Positions 58,805 through 64,000 of a stretch of 64,000 nucleotides of DNA are shown in pieces; the first letter of the stretch is position 1; each line of letters starts with the position of its first letter. The position numbers were made by a program, and so were the translations under genes. This DNA is from Streptomyces hawaiiensis (lineage in GTDB: Bacteria > Actinomycetota > Actinomycetes > Streptomycetales > Streptomycetaceae), in assembly GCF_004803895.1 (NCBI RefSeq), contig NZ_CP021978.1, positions 3,038,001-3,102,000 on the forward strand, read 5' to 3'. The notes under the pieces were generated by a model. It was not told the DNA's origin. It made no database searches and worked only from the letters and a program-made list of their open reading frames with translations.

Positions 58805-61657
58805 GTGGGACTGCGGCGTGGGAAGCGGGCCGCGGCCCTGGCGGTCGCCGTCGTCGCCGGGAGCCTCGTCGCCCCGCCCGCCGCGATGGCGGCTCCGCCC
58901 GCCCCCGGCACGGCCGCGACACCGGCCCCCGAGACCGCCGGCCCGGATCTCTCCGTCTGGCCACGCCCGCAGTCGCTGCGCGCGAACGGCGCCCCGGTCG
59001 CGGTGCCGGACGAGGTCGCTCTGGTCACCGGCACACACGCGGACACCCACGCGGTCGAAACCCTGCGCGAGCTGCTGCGGCGGGCCGGGGCCCGCCGGAT
59101 CACGGACACGGCCGGACCGGGGACCCTGGCCGTGCGGGCACGGACGGAGCCCGTCCGCCGGGGCGACCGCCACGCCCTGCCCTCCGGGGGATACGAGCTG
59201 TCCGTGGGCCGGGACGGCGTCTCCCTCACCGGCACCGGCGAGGACGGCCTCTTCCACGCCGTGCAGACGCTGCGGCAGCTCCTTCGACCCGACGGCACGA
59301 TCACCGCGGCCGTGGTCCGCGACTGGCCCGGCACCGCCGTACGCGGCATCACCGAGGGCTTCTACGGCACCGCCTGGACGCACCGGCAGCGGCTGGCGCA
59401 GCTGGACTTCATGGGGCGCACCAAGCAGAACCGCTACCTGTACGCCCCGGGGGACGACCTCTACCGGCAGGCCCGCTGGCGTGAGCCCTACCCGGAGCGG
59501 CAGCGGACCCGGTTCCGGGAGCTGGCCGAGCGGGCGCGCCGCAACCACGTCTCGCTCGGCTGGGCGGTGGCCCCGGGCCAGGCGATGTGCTTCGCCTCCG
59601 ACGCCGATGTGCGGGCGCTGACGCGCAAGCTGGACGCGATGTGGGCGCTGGGCTTCCGGGCGTTCCAGCTCCAGTTCCAGGACGTCAGCTACAGCGAGTG
59701 GCACTGCGGGGCGGACGCCGACCGGTTCGGCTCCGGCCCCGAGGCGGCGGCGCGGGCACAGGCCCGGGTGGCGAACGCGGTGGCCCGGCACCTGGCGGCA
59801 CGGCACCCGGGCGCCGCCGGTCTGTCCCTGATGCCGACCGAGTACTACGAGGACGGCACGACCGACTACCGGCGGGCGCTGGCGAGCGAGCTGGCCGCGG
59901 GCGTGGAGGTCGCCTGGACGGGCGTCGGGGTGGTGCCCCGCACCATCACGGGCGGCGAACTGGCCGACGCCCGCGAGGCGTTCGGGCACCCGCTGGTCAC
60001 GATGGACAACTACCCGGTCAACGACTACGACCCCGGCCGTATCTTCCTCGGCCCGTACCGGGGCCGGGAGCCGGCCGTCGCGACCGGCTCGGCCGCCCTG
60101 CTCGCCAACGCGATGCAGCAGCCGGAGGCGTCCCGCATCCCGCTGTTCACCGCCGCCGACTACGCCTGGAACCCGCGCGCCTACCGCCCCGGTGAGTCCT
60201 GGCGCGCGGCGATCGCCGACCTGGCGGGCGGGGACCGGCGCCGCGAGCAGGCTCTTGCCGCGCTCGCCGGCAACGACGCGTCGTCGGTCCTGGACGACTC
60301 GGAGTCGGCGTATCTGCGCCCGCTGACCGAGGCGTACTGGCGCTCCCGCACGGCGGGCGGCCAGGGCACCGGCGGCGACGCCGCGCGTCGGCTGCGCGAG
60401 GCCTTCACCGTGCTGCGCGAACTGCCCCGGCGGCTGTCCGGAACCGGCCTCGGCTCCGAGGTCGCCCCCTGGGCGGAGCAGTTGGCGTCCTACGGCGAGG
60501 CGGGCACGGACGCGCTCGGCATGCTGGACGCGCAGCGCGCCGGGGACGCGGCGGCGGCCTGGACGGCGTACCGCAGGCTCGGCGCGCTGCGGGACCGGCT
60601 GGAGTCGGCGCCGGTCGAGGTCGGCGGGGACGTGCTGGACCCCTTCCTGCAGCGAGCGCAGAAGTCGTACGCGGCCTGGTCGGGCATCCACCACGAGCCG
60701 CCCCGCAACCCCGGCGGCGGCCGCACCCTGCGCTTCCCGCAGCCCCGGGCGCTGACCGCCGTGACGGCCCTGACCGAACCCGGCACCGAGGGCGGCGTCG
60801 AGCTGCACGTGCCGGGGCAGGGCTGGCGGGAGGCGGGCCGGCTGGACGGGTCCGGGGCGACCGAGGTGCGGCTGTCGGCGCGCGCCGACGCCCTGCGGAT
60901 CACCGGCCCCGCACCCTCCCGCGTCCACCACCTCATCCCCTGGTTCACGGACTCCCCCGCCGTCTCCCTCGGCCTGCCCCGCGACCGGGCGGACCTCGAG
61001 ACCGGCCGGACGGAGCGGCTGACCGCCCGGCTCGGGTCGCTGCGCCCCGCCGACGCCCGTGGCAGGCTCACCGCCGAGGCGCCCGAGGGCGTCCGGGTCC
61101 GGGTGCCGGAGGGCGAGCTGACCGTGCGGCGCGGCACGACGGTGGAGGTCCCGGTCGAGGTGACCGTGGAGCGCGGCACCCCGATGCGGTCGTACGACGT
61201 CCGGCTGGGGTTCGCGGGAGCGGACCGCACGCTCACCGTCCGCGCCGTCACGCCCACCGGCGGCCCCGACCTGGCCCGCACCGGCACCGCCCGCTCCTCG
61301 GGCGACGAGACGCCCGACTTCCCCGCGTCGGCGGCCAACGACGGCGATCCGCAGACCCGCTGGTCGTCCCCGGTCGACGACGGCGCCTGGTGGCAGGTCG
61401 AGCTGGCCCGCCCGGCGCGACTCGGCCGCATCGCGCTGCACTGGCAGGACGCCCACCCCGCGTCCTACCGCGTCCAGGTCTCCCCGGACGGCCGCCGCTG
61501 GCGCACCGCCGCCACGGTCCGGGACAGCCGGGGCGGCCGGGAGGACGTCCGCATGGACGAGCGGGACGTGCGCTTCGTGCGCGTGCAGGGCGAGAAGCGG
61601 GCGACCCCGTACGGGTATTCGCTGTGGTCGGCGGAGGCGTACGCCGTCTCGGAGTGA
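58805..61657 (+). CDS. secreted GH84-type beta-N-acetylglucosaminidase with CBM32
   Basis: 950-aa exported hydrolase. Signal peptide, an N-terminal GH20b/84-like domain, then the GH84-like barrel (GITEGFYGTAWTHRQR, NRYLYAPGDDL, FQLQFQDVSYSEW, TEYYEDGTTDY, TMDNYPVNDY). The C-terminus has an F5/8-type carbohydrate-binding module (DGDPQTRWSS, WWQVELARPARLG). The catalytic Asp-Asp pair of GH84 appears as Gln-Asp (Q292-D293). GTG 58805 follows GGAGGGGG. Confidence 0.9.
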   Translation: MGLRRGKRAAALAVAVVAGSLVAPPAAMAAPPAPGTAATPAPETAGPDLSVWPRPQSLRANGAPVAVPDEVALVTGTHADTHAVETLRELLRRAGARRITDTAGPGTLAVRARTEPVRRGDRHALPSGGYELSVGRDGVSLTGTGEDGLFHAVQTLRQLLRPDGTITAAVVRDWPGTAVRGITEGFYGTAWTHRQRLAQLDFMGRTKQNRYLYAPGDDLYRQARWREPYPERQRTRFRELAERARRNHVSLGWAVAPGQAMCFASDADVRALTRKLDAMWALGFRAFQLQFQDVSYSEWHCGADADRFGSGPEAAARAQARVANAVARHLAARHPGAAGLSLMPTEYYEDGTTDYRRALASELAAGVEVAWTGVGVVPRTITGGELADAREAFGHPLVTMDNYPVNDYDPGRIFLGPYRGREPAVATGSAALLANAMQQPEASRIPLFTAADYAWNPRAYRPGESWRAAIADLAGGDRRREQALAALAGNDASSVLDDSESAYLRPLTEAYWRSRTAGGQGTGGDAARRLREAFTVLRELPRRLSGTGLGSEVAPWAEQLASYGEAGTDALGMLDAQRAGDAAAAWTAYRRLGALRDRLESAPVEVGGDVLDPFLQRAQKSYAAWSGIHHEPPRNPGGGRTLRFPQPRALTAVTALTEPGTEGGVELHVPGQGWREAGRLDGSGATEVRLSARADALRITGPAPSRVHHLIPWFTDSPAVSLGLPRDRADLETGRTERLTARLGSLRPADARGRLTAEAPEGVRVRVPEGELTVRRGTTVEVPVEVTVERGTPMRSYDVRLGFAGADRTLTVRAVTPTGGPDLARTGTARSSGDETPDFPASAANDGDPQTRWSSPVDDGAWWQVELARPARLGRIALHWQDAHPASYRVQVSPDGRRWRTAATVRDSRGGREDVRMDERDVRFVRVQGEKRATPYGYSLWSAEAYAVSE

Positions 61658-61701
61658 GCCCTTCGAGGCACGGCGACGGACCCGGCCGCCCCTCACTATT
61701 C

Positions 61702-61726
61702 ACTCAGTACATATACTCAGTGCATA
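61702..61726. promoter_or_regulatory. direct repeats and -10 at padR start
   Basis: ACTCAGTACATA (61702-61713) and ACTCAGTGCATA (61715-61726) are 13-bp-spaced direct repeats; TATACT (61712-61717) is a good -10. The repeats end immediately before ATG 61727, so PadR may bind its own promoter and the mRNA may be leaderless. Confidence 0.65.
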
Positions 61727-62269
61727 ATGATCGGCATGAGCACCCGCCACATCCTGCTGGGCCTGCTCGCGACAGGTCCGAGCCATGGCTACGACCTCAA
61801 GCGACGCCATGACGAACGCTTCCCGCAGGCCCGCCCGCTTGCCTACGGCCAGGTCTACACGACCCTCCAGCGCCTCGTACGGGACGGCCTCGCCGAGGTC
61901 GACGGCACCGACTCGGACGGCGGCCCGGAGCGCACGACGTACCGGGCGACGGACGAGGGGACGCACGAACTGGCCCGGTGGGCCGGGGAGATCGCGCCGC
62001 CCGCGCCCTTCGTGGCGAACGAGATCTTCGCCAAGGTCGTGGTCGCGATCCTCTCGGGCGGCGACCCGGCCGGGTACCTGAGCGCCCAGCGCACCGCGCA
62101 CATGGAGCGGATGCGGGAGCTCACGGCGGTCAAGGCCGCCAAGGGCGCGGACCTCGCGACCGTGCTCTCGGCCGACTACGCCCTCAACCACCTCGACGCC
62201 GACCTCCGCTGGATGAGCACCACGGCGGCCCGGCTCACCACCCTGACCGCGGAGGTCGACCCAGCATGA
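61727..62269 (+). CDS. PadR-family transcriptional regulator
   Basis: 180-aa regulator. N-terminal PadR winged helix: HILLGLLATGPSHGYDLKRR, VYTTLQRLVRDGL, then RTTYRATDEG. C-terminal dimerisation region (VKAAKGADLATVLSADYALNHLDADLRWM). No Shine-Dalgarno precedes ATG 61727; ATG 61736 is the alternative. It overlaps the ABC ATPase gene by ATGA; homologues in this position repress the exporter they precede. Confidence 0.92.
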   Translation: MIGMSTRHILLGLLATGPSHGYDLKRRHDERFPQARPLAYGQVYTTLQRLVRDGLAEVDGTDSDGGPERTTYRATDEGTHELARWAGEIAPPAPFVANEIFAKVVVAILSGGDPAGYLSAQRTAHMERMRELTAVKAAKGADLATVLSADYALNHLDADLRWMSTTAARLTTLTAEVDPA

Positions 62270-62952
62270 GCAGACCCGTGCCCCTTCTCACGGCCGGTGG
62301 CCTCACCAAAGCGCACGGCCCGACCCCCGCCCTGCGCGGCGCGTCGGTCGAGCTGCACGCCGGCGAGATCCTCGCCGTGACCGGCGCGAGCGGCAGCGGG
62401 AAGTCGACACTGCTGCACTGCCTGGCCGGCATCGTCCGCCCGGACGCCGGCTCGGTGACGTACGACGGCCGGCGGCTGGAGGAGCTGCCCGAGAAGCGGC
62501 TGAGCGAACTGCGGCGCACCGAGTTCGGCGTGGTGTTCCAGTTCGGGCAGCTCATCCCCGAGCTGACGGTCCTGGACAACGTCGCCCTGCCCCTGCTGCT
62601 GGCCGGCACCGACCGGACCGATGCCCGGGCCGCGGCCGGGGAGTGGCTGGAGCGGTTCGGGGTGCGGGGCCAGGAGGATTTGCGGCCGGGCGAGCTGAGC
62701 GGCGGCCAGGCGCAACGGGCCGCGCTGGCCCGGGCCCTGGTCACCGGGCCGAGGGTGGTCTTCGCCGACGAGCCGACGGGGGCGCTGGACTCCCTGGCCG
62801 GCGAGCAGGTCATGACGTCCCTGGTACACACGGCCCGCGAGTCGGGCACGGCCGTCCTGCTGATCACGCACGACGCCCGGGTGGCCGCGTATGCGGACCG
62901 GGAGGTCCAGCTGCGGGACGGGGCCGTCGCGGCGCTGGGGGTGACGGCGTGA
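62266..62952 (+). CDS. ABC exporter ATPase (LolD/MacB type)
   Basis: 228-aa ATPase. Walker A GASGSGKST, Q-loop FQFGQLIPEL, signature LSGGQAQR, Walker B VVFADEPTGALDS, H-loop ITHD. It has the size and features of ATPases that drive FtsX-like permeases. Overlaps padR and the permease gene (GTG 62949) at both ends. Confidence 0.95.
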   Translation: MSRPVPLLTAGGLTKAHGPTPALRGASVELHAGEILAVTGASGSGKSTLLHCLAGIVRPDAGSVTYDGRRLEELPEKRLSELRRTEFGVVFQFGQLIPELTVLDNVALPLLLAGTDRTDARAAAGEWLERFGVRGQEDLRPGELSGGQAQRAALARALVTGPRVVFADEPTGALDSLAGEQVMTSLVHTARESGTAVLLITHDARVAAYADREVQLRDGAVAALGVTA

Positions 62953-64000
62953 AAGCCCTGCGTTCCGATCTGCGCCTCGCCTGGGAACTCACCCGGGGTT
63001 CCGGCCGCGGCGAGTGGTGGCGGGTGACGCTCACCGCGACGGGGGCGGCGCTCGCGACGGGGTTCGCGCTGGCCGCCGTCGTCCTGGCATCACTGCGTGG
63101 CTGGCATCGGGTGCCCGTCGCCGCGGGGCTGCTGGACGAGCCCGGCACGCGGTCCGGCGTGATCGTCGGCCTGCTGCTCCTGCTCGTGCCGGTGCTCGGG
63201 TTCCTCGGCCAGTGCGCCCGGATCGGGGCGGTGCACCGCGACCGGCGGCTGGCCGGGCTGCGGCTGGCCGGGGCCACGCCCTGGCAGGTGCGGCGGATCG
63301 CCGCGCTGGAGACCGGGCCGGCCTGTCTGCTGGGCTCGGCGGTCGCCACCCTGTTCTCCGTGCTGCTCCTGCTGCGTCTGTGGGACCGGCCCACGGCCCT
63401 GACCTGGGCGGGGATCGTCCTGGTCGCCGTCACCGTACCGCTGCTGGGCGCCGCGGCGGGCGCGCTGGCGCTGCGCCGGGTGGTGGCCTCGCCCCTCGGC
63501 TGGGTCCGCCGGGTCGGGCCGCGCGGCGGGCGCGGGCCCGGGCTGCTGTTCCTGGCGGGGGTACTGCTGGTCGCGGCGATGGCGCTGCTCACCGTGGCCA
63601 CCACGTCCCCGGCGGCTTCCAACCGGCCGGACGGCGGGGTTCCACTGACGCTGATGGGCGTGATCCTCGCGGTCGGCGCGGGCGCGGTGTGGTTCTCCGG
63701 GGCCGCCGCGAAGGCGACCGGGCGGGTCCTCGCGGTCCGGGCCCGGTCGGCCGCGACGCTGATCGCGGCGGAACGGCTGCGCGAGGACCCCTGGGCCGCT
63801 GCCCGTACGCACGCGGCGGTGCTGCTGGTGACGGTGGTGGGGACCGGCTTCATGGGCATCCGGCAGGTGCTCCTGGATGTGGTGCACTCCCGCGACAGCC
63901 TCACCGCGAACGCGGACTACTACACCACCGGCGTCGACCTCACGGGCGCCGCCATCGCGGTCGCCTTCGCGATCACGCTGTCCGGCCTCGCCGTCGGCAC
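62949..64000 (+). CDS. FtsX-like ABC permease, truncated by window end
   Basis: At least 350 residues, no stop before the window end. GTG 62949 overlaps the ATPase stop. N-terminal VKALRSDLRLAWELTRGSG, then several helices (ATGAALATGFALAAVVLA, VIVGLLLLLVPVLGFLG), typical of the MacB/FtsX-type permeases found with PadR regulators. It probably exports a lipid, peptide or drug; substrate unknown. Confidence 0.85.
   Translation, partial: MKALRSDLRLAWELTRGSGRGEWWRVTLTATGAALATGFALAAVVLASLRGWHRVPVAAGLLDEPGTRSGVIVGLLLLLVPVLGFLGQCARIGAVHRDRRLAGLRLAGATPWQVRRIAALETGPACLLGSAVATLFSVLLLLRLWDRPTALTWAGIVLVAVTVPLLGAAAGALALRRVVASPLGWVRRVGPRGGRGPGLLFLAGVLLVAAMALLTVATTSPAASNRPDGGVPLTLMGVILAVGAGAVWFSGAAAKATGRVLAVRARSAATLIAAERLREDPWAAARTHAAVLLVTVVGTGFMGIRQVLLDVVHSRDSLTANADYYTTGVDLTGAAIAVAFAITLSGLAVG

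Overview
The window is a GC-rich stretch of a Streptomyces-type actinobacterial chromosome. The evidence is codon usage, many GTG starts, frequent ATGA and TGATG gene overlaps, Tat-type signal peptides, ECF sigma/anti-sigma pairs, a SAV2177-like methyltransferase and a nickel-type operator in front of an iron superoxide dismutase gene. I see no integrase, transposase, tRNA, rRNA or CRISPR array. Gene order resembles the core region of other Streptomyces around sodF, asd and pepN.

Layout. 0-3.5 kb: Eis-like acetyltransferase, Nei/Fpg glycosylase, a repeat-rich spacer, rpiB. 3.5-14.6 kb: two related amino-acid permeases, a receptor Ser/Thr kinase, an LPXTG surface protein, bioY, sodF with a perfect candidate Nur box, a DUF574 methyltransferase, and a histidine phosphatase/FGGY kinase pair. 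14.7-24.6 kb: a ten-gene overlapping operon for uptake and use of a polyol-like substrate (lipoprotein, two permeases, two different ATPases, DeoR regulator, 2-hydroxyacid dehydrogenase, erythritol-kinase-like FGGY kinase, glycerophosphodiesterase, small zinc-ribbon protein). 24.6-30.9 kb: a Rv2466c-like DsbA protein, the first pepN, a DUF559/AbiEi-like protein and an ECF sigma/RskA pair.

30.9-39.8 kb is the most distinctive part: a six-gene minus-strand operon. It encodes a membrane protein built like the C-terminal part of poly-lysine synthetase (carrier domain, then three membrane/left-handed-helix units, no adenylation domain), a separate half-condensation/adenylation/carrier NRPS, an Fe(II)/2-oxoglutarate dioxygenase, SbnB- and SbnA-like enzymes that make L-2,3-diaminopropionate (Dap), and a phosphopantetheinyl transferase. 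I read it as a split synthetase for a homopoly(amino acid) or capped short peptide based on Dap, possibly hydroxylated. The first gene has its Shine-Dalgarno sequence inside a perfect 12-bp inverted repeat.

39.9-64 kb: exported hydrolases (class C beta-lactamase-like, TIGR03767-type phosphoesterase, large subtilisin), a second sigma/membrane-partner pair with a recent in-frame 138-bp duplication, asd, a second pepN of identical length, a divergent EamA transporter/MarR pair with a clear operator, malQ preceded by a small repeat protein, a GH84-type glycosidase with an altered catalytic pair, and a PadR-controlled FtsX-type ABC system cut by the window end.
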